NCBI GenBank assembly: GCA_947450325.1
Contig: CANFUT010000019.1
Coordinates: 20,331-84,330 of the forward strand
DNA length: 64,000 bases
Source of the DNA: Flavobacteriia bacterium
GTDB taxonomy: Bacteria; Bacteroidota; Bacteroidia; Flavobacteriales_D; Crocinitomicaceae
Direction of reading: 5' to 3'
The first letter of the stretch is position 1. Every line of letters starts with the position of its first letter. Below, piece by piece: positions 26,498 through 35,221 of the stretch. The position numbers and the translations under genes are program-made. The notes under the pieces were generated by a model that saw only the letters and a list, made by a program, of their open reading frames with translations, ran no database searches and was not told the DNA's origin.

Positions 26498-27794
26498 AAT
26501 ATTGGTCTTTTTATTTGTTTTCAGTGTTGGTTTTTCACACGCGCAAAAAAACAGCGATAAATTACGCAAAGAACAAGAACGCCTTGAAAAAAACATAAAC
26601 AATACCAAATCTCTTTTAAACAAAGCAAAAAGTTCTACGCAAGCTTCATTGAATGAATTGAAATTAATCGACAATCAAGTTAAATCACGCGAAGAGTTAT
26701 TGCTGAACTTTGACAATCAAATCCGTGGAGCAGAATTAAAAATTGAGCAAAAAGACCAACAAATCATTGATTTAGAAAAGAAGCTCAAAAAACTTAAAGA
26801 ACAATACAAAAAACTGATTATTTACGCCTATAAACACCGAAGTAGAGAAGGTAAAATGATGTATATTTTCTCCGCTTCTACCTATTTTGAAGCATTAAAA
26901 AGAAACAAATATTTAGAGAAAATAGCTGAGATTCAGAAAAAACAAAAACTGATCATTCTTCAACACCAAGGTTTAATTTCAACTGAGAAAAAATCCCTGG
27001 AAACGGAAAAAGAAAGAAAAATTCGCGTTGCTGAAGAAAAGCGACAAGAAAAAGAAGCAATGTTGAAAGACAAAGTTGTTCAACTGAAAACACTCACCAA
27101 ATTAAAAGGTGAAGAGTCTGTTTTAATGGCCAATTTGAAAAAAGAAGAAAATAAAAAAGCCATTTTAAAACAAAAAATCAAAGAAGCAATCGATGCTGAA
27201 ATAGCTGCAGCTGAAAAGGCGCGCAAGGAAAAAGAACGCAAAGAAAAAAAGGCAGAAGAAGCCAAAAACGCAAAGAAAACTAGTTCTTCTGGGTCTTCAA
27301 CAACGACTACACCAAAAGAAGTTGAAAAGAAAACGGTTACAATCTCCGAAACAAAAGAATTAGCACTCAACAAAGGTTTTGAAAATAACAAAGGAAGATT
27401 GCTGTGGCCTGTTGCTTCTGGTTCGATCACAGAAGGTTATGGAAAACATGCGCATCCAACACTTCCTAACGTCACGACAAACAATAATGGTATAGACATC
27501 AGTGCACCAAAATCAGCGCAAGTACGTGCGGTTTATGAAGGAGAAGTGACCAGTGTTTTGTCTATTCCTGGCGCAGGAAAAGTAGTAATTATCAAACATG
27601 GAAATTACAGAACAGTTTACAGTAATTTGCAAGAATCGTATGTCAGTGTAGGTTCAAAGGTAAATACGAAACAATCGATTGGTTCTTTGTTGGCTATTGA
27701 AGGTGAATCGCTTTCTGTGGCACATTTTGAAATTCACTTGGTAGAAGAAGGACAAGTTGTTAGAATCAATCCAGGTTTGTGGATTGCACATTAA
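26481..27794 (+). CDS. EnvC-like murein hydrolase activator (degenerate M23)
   Basis: The signal peptide ends near 'SHAQ' (about 21). A long coiled coil fills about 22-270. A LytM/M23 domain follows at about 310-435 ('GSITEGYGKHAHPTLPNV', 'VVIIKHGNYRTVYSNL', 'AHFEIHL'). In active M23 enzymes the first zinc ligand is His in 'H.GIDI'; here the segment is 'NNGIDI', so that His is Asn. This degenerate zinc site is typical of EnvC/NlpD activators that switch on amidases for daughter-cell separation. It is the last gene of the dut operon, 7 nt from the convergent maf gene. Confidence 0.85.
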   Translation: MKFVSKILVFLFVFSVGFSHAQKNSDKLRKEQERLEKNINNTKSLLNKAKSSTQASLNELKLIDNQVKSREELLLNFDNQIRGAELKIEQKDQQIIDLEKKLKKLKEQYKKLIIYAYKHRSREGKMMYIFSASTYFEALKRNKYLEKIAEIQKKQKLIILQHQGLISTEKKSLETEKERKIRVAEEKRQEKEAMLKDKVVQLKTLTKLKGEESVLMANLKKEENKKAILKQKIKEAIDAEIAAAEKARKEKERKEKKAEEAKNAKKTSSSGSSTTTTPKEVEKKTVTISETKELALNKGFENNKGRLLWPVASGSITEGYGKHAHPTLPNVTTNNNGIDISAPKSAQVRAVYEGEVTSVLSIPGAGKVVIIKHGNYRTVYSNLQESYVSVGSKVNTKQSIGSLLAIEGESLSVAHFEIHLVEEGQVVRINPGLWIAH

Positions 27795-27801
27795 GATTTT
27801 C

Positions 27802-28380
27802 TTAAAAATTATTAAGCGCGTCCCAAAGTTCGGCAACAGGTAATCCAACAACATTGAAATAAGATCCTTCAATGCGTTCGATTCCTACAAATCCAATCCA
27901 TTCTTGAATGCCGTAAGCCCCTGCTTTGTCGAAAGGTTTGTAGTTTTCGACATAAAAGTCAATCATTTCTGGAGTCAAAGGCTTGAAAAAAACGTTTGTT
28001 GAAACTGAAAAAGAAATACTTTTTTCCAAGCTTTTTAAATGTACGCCAGTGATTACTTCATGGCTCTTTCCAGCCAATTTCTGCAACATTTCTTTGGCGT
28101 TTTCTGGAGAAGTTGGTTTGCCTAAAATTTCATTTTCAAGCAAAACAATTGTGTCAGATGTAATTAAAACTTCCCCTTGATTTAGTTCGTCAACCAGCGC
28201 ATTCGCCTTGATTTCTGCCAAAAAAACAGGTACATCTTTTAAAGGAATTGTTTGTGGAAAATCTTCCTCGGTGTCTTTTGTTCTGACTTCAAAATCAAAA
28301 CCCATTCCTGCTAACAATTCTTGTCGGCGCGGAGATTTGGATCCCAAAACCAATTGGAAACCTAAAGTATGCTTTTTCAT
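27802..28380 (-). CDS. Maf family nucleotide pyrophosphatase
   Basis: A house-cleaning pyrophosphatase of the Maf/YhdE family that hydrolyses non-canonical or methylated nucleoside triphosphates such as dTTP/UTP. The opening 'VLGSKSPRRQELLAGMGF' (about 11-28) is the family signature, with 'LITSDTIVLL' near 71-80 (catalytic Asp) and 'YGIQEW' near 160. 192 residues is normal. It abuts the ferritin gene (3 nt) in the same direction. Confidence 0.93.
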   Translation of the reverse strand: MKKHTLGFQLVLGSKSPRRQELLAGMGFDFEVRTKDTEEDFPQTIPLKDVPVFLAEIKANALVDELNQGEVLITSDTIVLLENEILGKPTSPENAKEMLQKLAGKSHEVITGVHLKSLEKSISFSVSTNVFFKPLTPEMIDFYVENYKPFDKAGAYGIQEWIGFVGIERIEGSYFNVVGLPVAELWDALNNF

Positions 28381-28383
28381 GAT

Positions 28384-28905
28384 TTATTTTGCTGGAGATG
28401 GAGAAGCCATGTTTGGTGTAATCGCTGAATTTTCTAAATCGCGGTCAAACATATACATTCCTCCTTTATCGCCGCCAATCAATTTTAATTTATCCAAAAT
28501 TGTGCGCGCTTGTGCTTCTTCTTCCAATTGTTCAGCAACATACCATTGAACGAAATTGTGCGTGGTGTAATCTTTTTCTTGTAAACAAATATCCACCAAA
28601 TTATTAATGCTTTCTGTTACAGCAATTTCATGACTCAACAAAGATTCAAAAACACTTTCTAAATTATTAAACTCAACTGGCGGTTGCTCAATAAAAGGAA
28701 TAATTGCTTTTCCGCCTCGCTCATTGATGAAGCGAACCAATTTCAACATGTGAAAACGCTCTTCATCCGATTGACCGTATAAAAATTGCGCTGTTCCATT
28801 TAATCCTTGATTTTCAGCCCAAGAAGCCATTGCTAAATAATATTGGGAAGATGAGCTTTCTTTTAAAACTTGCTCATTCAATGCTGCTTCAACTCTTGCG
28901 TTCAT
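28384..28905 (-). CDS. ftnA: Non-haem ferritin
   Basis: Iron-storage protein of the FtnA type, forming a 24-subunit cage in the cytoplasm. The ferroxidase pattern is visible: a Glu early in helix A, 'SDEERFHMLKLVRFINERGG' near 46-65 (the ExxH pair) and 'QWYVAEQLEEEAQARTI' near 119-135. The four-helix length of 173 fits. It is followed by maf after 3 nt. Confidence 0.93.
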   Translation of the reverse strand: MNARVEAALNEQVLKESSSSQYYLAMASWAENQGLNGTAQFLYGQSDEERFHMLKLVRFINERGGKAIIPFIEQPPVEFNNLESVFESLLSHEIAVTESINNLVDICLQEKDYTTHNFVQWYVAEQLEEEAQARTILDKLKLIGGDKGGMYMFDRDLENSAITPNMASPSPAK

Positions 28906-29063
28906 AATAATTCCTTTTGTACAAAGTTAAAACAAAATTTGTTTGGAAATGTTTTTCAGCTGTTTTCAAAGTTTTTCTATTGTAAAGGTTTGGTTAACAT
29001 TCTTGCTTACAAAAATCTATCTCGTTTTTTTATCGTAATTTAGCAACAGATTAAATATACAAC

Positions 29064-31205
29064 ATGGCTAAAAAAAAAGCTAAACACAACAAACCAAACA
29101 AATTCAAGGGAAGCTTAACCCACATTGTTAGAAAGTTATACAACAAAAACCCTTCTAAAGAATACAGTGTCAAAGAAATTTGCGTGCATTTAAGCATCAA
29201 AGAAAGTGAACTCAGAAAACAAACTTATACTGTTTTAAAAGACCTTGTTAGTGCCGATTTTCTGCGTGAAACAAGTCACGGAACTTTTAAATTAAATCAA
29301 AATACCAAAACGGTTGAAGGTGAATTCCAAATGACACAACGTGGCGCTGGTTTTCTCTTAACTGATAAATCTGAAGCTGATATTTACATATCACCGCAAC
29401 ACGTCAACCATGCGTTGAATGGAGATCGTGTACGCGTGGCAATAACGAAAAAAACAGCTACAAAAACTGAAGGACAAGTTGTTGAGGTTTTACACAGAGA
29501 ACGTACACAATTTGTTGGAACTTTAGATTTACACGATAAATTTGCATTCTTTATTCCTGACAATCAAAGAAATGGTGTTGATATTTACATTCCGAAAGAA
29601 AAAATAAACGGTGCAGAAACGCACGACAAAGTATTGGTAAGAATTACTGCTTGGCCAAAATCTTCTCAAAGTCCTTACGGCGAAGTCGTGGAAGTTTTGG
29701 GCGCTCACGGTTCAAACGATACCGAAATGTTGGGCATTTTGATCAATCAAGGATTAGAAATTAAATTTCCTCAAGCTGTAATTGCTGCTGCTGAAAAAGT
29801 GACGATGGAACTAGATCCTGAGGAAGTTAAAACTAGACGTGATTTTAGAAATATAACAACCATCACGATTGATCCCGTCGATGCGAAAGATTTTGACGAT
29901 GCCATTTCTATTCAGTGGTTAGAAAATGGAAATGTTGAAATTGGTGTTCACATTGCCGATGTGAGTCACTATGTGCAACCAGGAACACCGATGGACGAAG
30001 AAGCATTGAAACGTTCAAATTCGGTTTATTTAGTTGATCGCGTTATTCCAATGTTGCCAGAACAATTATCAAATATGGCGTGTTCTTTGCGTCCAAATGA
30101 AGATAAATTCAGTTTTTCTGCTGTTTTCGAAATGGACGAAAAAGGAAAAGTGTTGAATCAATGGTTTGGAAAAACGGTGATTCATTCTAATCGTCGTTTC
30201 ACATACGAACAAGCGCAAGAAATCATTGAGGGTGCTGAAGGAGACTTTAAAAAAGAAATTTTATTCTTGGATAAAATTGCCAAAATCATGCGTAAAAAAC
30301 GTTTGAAAGAAGGCGCATTAAATATCGAATCTGAGGAAATGCGTTTTGAATTAGATGCTGCTGGAAATCCAACAAATGTGATTCTAAAAACATCCAAAGA
30401 CGCGCACAAATTAGTGGAAGAATTTATGTTGTTAGCCAATAAAAAAGTGGCAACATTTATTGCAAAACCAAACAATAAACAAGAAAAAATTCCTTTCGTT
30501 TACCGTTGTCACGACAAACCAGACATTGAAAAAATTGCTCTTTTCCGTGTGTTTATTGACAAGTTTGGTTACGAATTGAATTACACAAGTCCGGATGAAA
30601 TTTCAAAGGCAATCAATACTTTGCTAAGCGACATCAAATCAACGGGTGAATATTCATTGATTCAAACGATGGCTATTCGTTCCATGGCAAAAGCAACTTA
30701 TGAAACGGAAAATATCGGACATTACGGGTTGGCGTTTCCATATTATACGCACTTCACCTCTCCTATTCGTCGATATGCTGATTTATTGGTGCACAGAATT
30801 TTATTAGAAGAGTTGACAACCAAACAACACCGTTATGGCGCTGATTTGAGCGATATGTGTAAACGTATTTCAAGAAACGAACGCAAAGCAACTGAAGCTG
30901 AAAGAGAATCAAATAAATACTTCCAAACATTGTTTATGAAAGAACGAGTTGGTGAAGAATTTGAAGGAACAGTTTCTGGAATTGCCGATTTTGGAATGTT
31001 TGTTAAAATGGACGAAAACCAATGTGAAGGAATGATTCCAATTTCAGAAATTCCTGGTGATCGTTTTTACTTTGATGCTGAAAAATACAAGATTGTTGGT
31101 CCAAGAACAGACATGGAATACAATTTTGGTGATAAAGTGAAAATAAAGGTCAAAGATGTGGATACGAGAAAACGACAAATTAATTTAGAATTAGTCGAAT
31201 TTTAA
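29064..31205 (+). CDS. rnr: Ribonuclease R
   Basis: A processive 3'-5' exoribonuclease able to degrade structured RNA. Domain order: basic N-terminal helix-turn-helix (about 1-80), two cold-shock domains (about 85-235), the RNB core with 'IDPVDAKDFDDAIS' near 269-282 (the metal-binding aspartates) and 'HFTSPIRRYADLLVHR' near 562-577, and an S1 domain (about 627-711, 'GTVSGIADFGMFVKM'). The length of 713 is normal. Probably monocistronic or with the membrane gene 17 nt downstream. Confidence 0.96.
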   Translation: MAKKKAKHNKPNKFKGSLTHIVRKLYNKNPSKEYSVKEICVHLSIKESELRKQTYTVLKDLVSADFLRETSHGTFKLNQNTKTVEGEFQMTQRGAGFLLTDKSEADIYISPQHVNHALNGDRVRVAITKKTATKTEGQVVEVLHRERTQFVGTLDLHDKFAFFIPDNQRNGVDIYIPKEKINGAETHDKVLVRITAWPKSSQSPYGEVVEVLGAHGSNDTEMLGILINQGLEIKFPQAVIAAAEKVTMELDPEEVKTRRDFRNITTITIDPVDAKDFDDAISIQWLENGNVEIGVHIADVSHYVQPGTPMDEEALKRSNSVYLVDRVIPMLPEQLSNMACSLRPNEDKFSFSAVFEMDEKGKVLNQWFGKTVIHSNRRFTYEQAQEIIEGAEGDFKKEILFLDKIAKIMRKKRLKEGALNIESEEMRFELDAAGNPTNVILKTSKDAHKLVEEFMLLANKKVATFIAKPNNKQEKIPFVYRCHDKPDIEKIALFRVFIDKFGYELNYTSPDEISKAINTLLSDIKSTGEYSLIQTMAIRSMAKATYETENIGHYGLAFPYYTHFTSPIRRYADLLVHRILLEELTTKQHRYGADLSDMCKRISRNERKATEAERESNKYFQTLFMKERVGEEFEGTVSGIADFGMFVKMDENQCEGMIPISEIPGDRFYFDAEKYKIVGPRTDMEYNFGDKVKIKVKDVDTRKRQINLELVEF

Positions 31206-31222
31206 ATTTTATAAACAACTAA

Positions 31223-31858
31223 ATGATTCTGTATCAAAAATTCAATGTTCAAAATGATGCGCTCGAATTGGGTCGTGTTTTGAATGAAAATAACATTGAA
31301 TACAAACTAGAAGTGGGCAAACCTGGCTTTGATCCCGCTTTTGTTTTTGATGCTGAATATAGAATTTTATTGAATGAATCTGACTTTGAAAAAGCCAATG
31401 ATTTGTTTATTTCCAATATTCCAGAAGATTATTATTTGCTCACTTTTTCTGATGATGAATTATTAGAAATTATTACCAAGCGAGATGAATGGAATGATTT
31501 TGATTTCAATTTAGCCCAAAAATTACTCAAAGAAAGAGACAAAGAAGTAAATCCAGAATTGGTAAAATTATTGGAAAAGCAACGTTTAGATTCTTTAAAG
31601 AAGCCCGAAGTAAGTCAAAAAACGTGGATTTATGCTGGATATATCTTGGGAGTAGTCAGTGGTTTACTTGGTTTGTTTATTGGTTTGAGTTTAATGTCAA
31701 GTAAGAAATTACTTCCAAATGGTGAAAAAGTTTACAGTTACATTGAATCCGACAGAAAACACGGTTTGTACATTGTAATTATTTCTTCCATCATGCTATT
31801 TATTTCTGTAGGTGTGCAGCTTATTAGCAGTATCATGCTTAATTCCAGTCTTTTTTAA
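31223..31858 (+). CDS. DUF2007-like membrane protein
   Basis: Residues 1-75 resemble the small DUF2007 ('putative signal transducing') fold: 'ELGRVLNENNIEYKLE' and 'YRILLNESDFEKANDLF'. A charged helical linker follows. Two transmembrane segments are at about 135-158 and 178-205. It is 17 nt downstream of rnr. Function unknown; the DUF2007 assignment is a pattern match by eye. Confidence 0.6.
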   Translation: MILYQKFNVQNDALELGRVLNENNIEYKLEVGKPGFDPAFVFDAEYRILLNESDFEKANDLFISNIPEDYYLLTFSDDELLEIITKRDEWNDFDFNLAQKLLKERDKEVNPELVKLLEKQRLDSLKKPEVSQKTWIYAGYILGVVSGLLGLFIGLSLMSSKKLLPNGEKVYSYIESDRKHGLYIVIISSIMLFISVGVQLISSIMLNSSLF

Positions 31859-31863
31859 ATAAA

Positions 31864-31899
31864 AAATCCCACTTCAAACGAAGCAGGATTTCAGTTTTT
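31864..31899. terminator. Bidirectional intrinsic terminator
   Basis: AAATCC (31864-31869) pairs with GGATTT (31886-31891), with an inner CTTC/GAAG pairing, and is followed by a run of Ts on the plus strand. A-rich sequence on the other side gives a T-run on the minus strand. It sits between the convergent DUF2007-like and LytTR genes. Confidence 0.75.
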
Positions 31900-31913
31900 T
31901 TTAAAGTTTTTTA

Positions 31914-32672
31914 TTAGATTAATTTGATTCTATTATTCAAATCATCTCTATATGAACCACCGATTGGAATAGGTTTTTTATCGTTTTCTAAATGTAGATT
32001 TGGGAATTCAATTGTTACAATTTTATCTAAACGAACAATAAATGAACGGTGAACACGTATAAAATCTTTTGTTCCCATCTTCTGCTCTATTTCCTTCATT
32101 GTTGAATGAATAGTATAGCGTGTTTCAGGAGTATTGATCACCACGTAATCTTTCAATGCTTCAATGAAAAGAATATTATTGGTGTTTAATTTAACCAGTT
32201 TACTATTTGATTTTACGAATATAAAATCATCTTGATGAACCTTCTTATTTTCTTGCAATGTATTTAAATAATCCAATTCTTTTTCAATCTCACGTTCCTT
32301 TTGGTGTTTGTAAATCGCCATCTCGATTGTAGTGTGTAAATCGATTTCTTTGAACGGTTTGATTATGTAACCATAAGGTTCAGCTATTTTTGCTTTATTC
32401 AAGGTTGCATCATCGGCATAAGCAGTCAAGAAAATAATTGGAATTTTTAATTCTCTTCTAATTATTTCCGCGGCTTCTACGCCATTCATTTCGCCTTTAA
32501 GCATGATATCCATCAAAATTACATCGGGATGCTCTGAATTGGCTAATTCTATTGCTTTTTCACCTGTAGCTGCAGCTCCAACCACTTGGTATCCCAATTT
32601 AGTTAAGCTGTGTTGAATATCTTTGGAGACGATGGATTCATCTTCAACTACAAGTACATTTATTTTTAACAT
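31914..32672 (-). CDS. LytTR-family response regulator
   Basis: A two-component transcription regulator. The receiver domain spans about 1-120, with the acidic pair 'VEDE', the phospho-acceptor Asp55 in 'VILMDIML' and Lys in 'YIIKPFKEID'. A linker is followed by a LytTR DNA-binding domain at about 150-250 ('FIRVHRSFIVRLDKI', 'IPIGGSYRDDL'). No histidine kinase gene is present in the window, so the partner is encoded elsewhere. The nearest upstream gene on the strand is the MORN-repeat gene, 105 nt away; a separate promoter box lies in that gap. Confidence 0.94.
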   Translation of the reverse strand: MLKINVLVVEDESIVSKDIQHSLTKLGYQVVGAAATGEKAIELANSEHPDVILMDIMLKGEMNGVEAAEIIRRELKIPIIFLTAYADDATLNKAKIAEPYGYIIKPFKEIDLHTTIEMAIYKHQKEREIEKELDYLNTLQENKKVHQDDFIFVKSNSKLVKLNTNNILFIEALKDYVVINTPETRYTIHSTMKEIEQKMGTKDFIRVHRSFIVRLDKIVTIEFPNLHLENDKKPIPIGGSYRDDLNNRIKLI

Positions 32673-32692
32673 ACAGTCTTCATTTTCTACCC

Positions 32693-32700
32693 CAAAGGTA
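32693..32700 (-). promoter_or_regulatory. Predicted -7 box for the LytTR regulator
   Basis: TACCTTTG on the minus strand is a perfect TAnnTTTG box, ending 20 nt before the ATG at 32672. It suggests transcription independent of the MORN gene. Confidence 0.45.
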
Positions 32701-32776
32701 AAAATTTTTTTGTTCGCTTTTGGTTATAAATCAGTTATTTAGTGAAAAAAATTTTTTTTATTAATTTTTTAATAAT

Positions 32777-34321
32777 TTATTCTTCATATCTAATCGATTT
32801 ATCACCATCTATCGAAACTAATTTTCCTCTATCATAGTAATACGTATGAATAAACACACCTTCTTTGTTAAATGTTCTCCATTCACCTGTTTTTAAACCT
32901 TTTTTATATTTTCCTGATTTCATTATTTGTCCATTATTAAAGTAAAAATAATGCTTTCCGACTGGCAAATTATTTTTAAAAGTTCCTTTAAAACAAAGTG
33001 TTTTTTCTTTGTAATAATGTTTCCATTCACCCTCTTTAGCTCCCATTTTAAAAAAACCTACTTCAGTCAAATTGTTTTTTTCGTAAAACCAATTTCCATC
33101 TTGAATGTCATTGAAATAATTCCCTTCTGCTATTTTATTTCCTAGAGAATCAAATTCTACACTCAATCCTTCTCTTCGTCCACCAATGTAACTCTCTTCT
33201 CTTTTTACTTGACCATTATCATAATACCAAAACCATGTACCATCGATAACTCCTTTTCGATATTTTCCTTTTTGAATTGGTTTACCTGTTTCGTTGTAAT
33301 AAATCCATTCACCCACTTTGATTCCATCTTTGTATTTTCCAGAAGCAGATTTTTGAGAATTTGGATAAAAATAAGTCCATGTGCTGTCATAAATCCCACT
33401 TGACAAAATAAAACCTTTTGCCTTTAAAGTATCCATTTGATAGATTTCAGATCCTAATAAATTACCCAACGAATCATACGTAGAACCTACGCCATTTTTA
33501 TATTCACCAAAATATGCTTGAAAATATGCTATTTTTCCATTAGAATGCAATGTTTGTTTTATCGTTATTATTTCTTTAAAATCAATCTGTTTGGCGTCTT
33601 GTATTAAAATCCCTTTTTCCGTCCATTCTTTACAATTTCCAATCTGATGATTGTTCTCATAAAAACATTCGTTTTTTATTTTTCCGTCAGAATAATAAGT
33701 TCTCCACAAACCTTTTTTTTGCTTCTTTGAATCAAGTTGATTAAGTACTAGATTTGAAATTTTTTCATCGTTGGAATAATTGATAGTTTCAATCAAACGG
33801 CCATCCTTTTCATCATATATTTTTTCAACACCTGATTTTAATCCTTCTTCATAATTTGATTCTGAGATTAATCTACCATTTTTGTAAACTTTTGAAATTC
33901 CAACCAAAGTGTCATTTTTATAATGGCTTTCTAAAATTAGAAGTCCAGTTGAATCAAATTGTTGATAACGTCCATTTTTTAAATTTTGGGCATATTCTAT
34001 CTCTTTTTCAATTTGACCTTTTTCGGTATAAAAAATCCATTTTCCTTCTGATTTTCCAGCGGTTTTTTCTCCTTCACTTTTAATTGTTCCAGATTCATAA
34101 TAATTTTTCCAAACGCCAACAGGTAAGCGGTTTTCAATGTTTCCCTCACTCGATAATTTACCTGAATTGTAATAGTATTTTTGGTGATAAATAGAGTCTG
34201 TTTTCTGAAGATAGGCAAAGAAATTCAAAAAACAAAATACAACAGTCAATCCCTTTTTTAAATAATTAAAAGAAAAGATATTTTTAAAAAGATATTTATT
34301 TCTTTTATTATAGCTGTTCAT
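32777..34321 (-). CDS. MORN/YwqK-repeat protein, exported
   Basis: After an N-terminal hydrophobic segment (about 15-35) come roughly eighteen repeats of the form 'G....Y...G.K..EG.Y..G...G.W..Y', such as 'GIKVGEWIYYNETGKPIQKGKY' parts in the middle. Such MORN-like repeats occur in YwqK-type proteins of Bacteroidota, often annotated as 'antitoxin' by homology to YwqK; there is no toxin gene beside it here. The likely fate is periplasmic or surface. The ATG at 34321 is preferred; an in-frame GTG is 9 nt upstream. The DNA is very A/T rich. Confidence 0.8.
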   Translation of the reverse strand: MNSYNKRNKYLFKNIFSFNYLKKGLTVVFCFLNFFAYLQKTDSIYHQKYYYNSGKLSSEGNIENRLPVGVWKNYYESGTIKSEGEKTAGKSEGKWIFYTEKGQIEKEIEYAQNLKNGRYQQFDSTGLLILESHYKNDTLVGISKVYKNGRLISESNYEEGLKSGVEKIYDEKDGRLIETINYSNDEKISNLVLNQLDSKKQKKGLWRTYYSDGKIKNECFYENNHQIGNCKEWTEKGILIQDAKQIDFKEIITIKQTLHSNGKIAYFQAYFGEYKNGVGSTYDSLGNLLGSEIYQMDTLKAKGFILSSGIYDSTWTYFYPNSQKSASGKYKDGIKVGEWIYYNETGKPIQKGKYRKGVIDGTWFWYYDNGQVKREESYIGGRREGLSVEFDSLGNKIAEGNYFNDIQDGNWFYEKNNLTEVGFFKMGAKEGEWKHYYKEKTLCFKGTFKNNLPVGKHYFYFNNGQIMKSGKYKKGLKTGEWRTFNKEGVFIHTYYYDRGKLVSIDGDKSIRYEE

Positions 34322-34368
34322 ACTGTTCACAAAAAAATTAAGGTTTTATTTGATTTCTGAGTTATTAC

Positions 34369-34376
34369 CAAAATTA
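34369..34376 (-). promoter_or_regulatory. Predicted -7 box for the MORN gene
   Basis: TAATTTTG on the minus strand matches TAnnTTTG, 47 nt before the chosen ATG. Confidence 0.35.
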
Positions 34377-34723
34377 GTCATTTTATGAACATAACAATTA
34401 TTTCTAAATAACTGTTTTTCTGTTATACTATATGTTTATCAACATCCTTGTTAATAATACTAAATTGAATAACTTTTTTATGTCTTGAAGGTTTAAAATT
34501 GTAGATAACTAGGTTTGTATTTCACTTAAAAATGAATCAAACTTTACTAGGATTATTCAAATATGATTTGGTTTGTAATTATATGTGAATAATGCAAGCT
34601 TTTGTTTTAATTTTCTTTCAACCAATATTAACAATTTATAAACTTTTTATGTTGAAATATTAATAAAATGAAGTGCATATTTCCAAACAGTTAACAAAAA
34701 TCAAAAACCTGTTTTGTTTGCAA

Positions 34724-34755
34724 TTTGTATCAATTGTTAATATCTATTACCTTTG
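34724..34755 (+). promoter_or_regulatory. Predicted promoter of rpiB operon
   Basis: TTTG (34724-34727), a 20-nt spacer and TACCTTTG (34748-34755): both Bacteroidota elements with acceptable spacing, ending 16 nt before the rpiB ATG. Confidence 0.6.
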
Positions 34756-34771
34756 GTCAAAAATCAAAATT

Positions 34772-35212
34772 ATGCAACAAAATGTAATTCCTATCGGTTG
34801 TGATCACGCCGGATTTGAAATGAAACAAACAATAATCAAACACCTGCAAGATAAGGGTTTTTCTGTAAATGACCAAGGTTGTTTTTCGAATGATAGTATA
34901 GATTATGCGGATTACGCGCATCCAGTTGCTACATTGGTTGAAAATAATACAGGAATGAAAGGTATTTTATTGTGTGGAAGTGGAAATGGAATTAGCATGA
35001 CAGCAAATAAACACCAAGGTGTGAGAAGTGCTTTGTGTTGGACCAAAGAAATTGCTGAATTAGCTAGACAACACAATGACGCGAATATTTTGACTTTACC
35101 AGCTCGATTTATTTCTGAAAAAGAAGCATTAGAAATGGTTGATGTTTTTTTCGCAACCGAATTTGAAGGAGGAAGACACCAAAATAGAATAGAAAAAATT
35201 CCTTGTAAATAA
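34772..35212 (+). CDS. rpiB: Ribose-5-phosphate isomerase B
   Basis: Interconverts ribose 5-phosphate and ribulose 5-phosphate in the pentose phosphate pathway. The N-terminal 'IGCDHAGFEMK' and the anion-binding loop 'LLCGSGNGISMTANKHQGVRSALCW' (Cys about 70, with the catalytic base region) are diagnostic of RpiB/LacAB. The ATG at 34772 fits the family start and the promoter just upstream; the frame happens to be open for 99 nt before it. 146 residues is normal. The M28 peptidase gene follows after 9 nt. Confidence 0.95.
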   Translation: MQQNVIPIGCDHAGFEMKQTIIKHLQDKGFSVNDQGCFSNDSIDYADYAHPVATLVENNTGMKGILLCGSGNGISMTANKHQGVRSALCWTKEIAELARQHNDANILTLPARFISEKEALEMVDVFFATEFEGGRHQNRIEKIPCK

Positions 35213-35221
35213 GTATTTATC

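Larger units (their letters stand above)
34331..34771. other. 440-bp AT-rich non-coding region between divergent genes
   Basis: No gene is visible. It holds a -7 box for each flanking gene (34369-34376 minus, 34748-34755 plus). It also contains one perfect match to the DnaA-box consensus TTATNCACA (minus strand, 34584-34592) and looser TTATNAACA words at 34383, 34436 and 34449 (minus). These could be chance in such AT-rich DNA (see findings). There are no hairpins with T-runs. Confidence 0.5.

Noticed and set aside
32777..34321. Toxin-antitoxin system (YwqK 'antitoxin' name)
   Set aside because: No toxin gene is adjacent; the protein is a long exported MORN-repeat protein.
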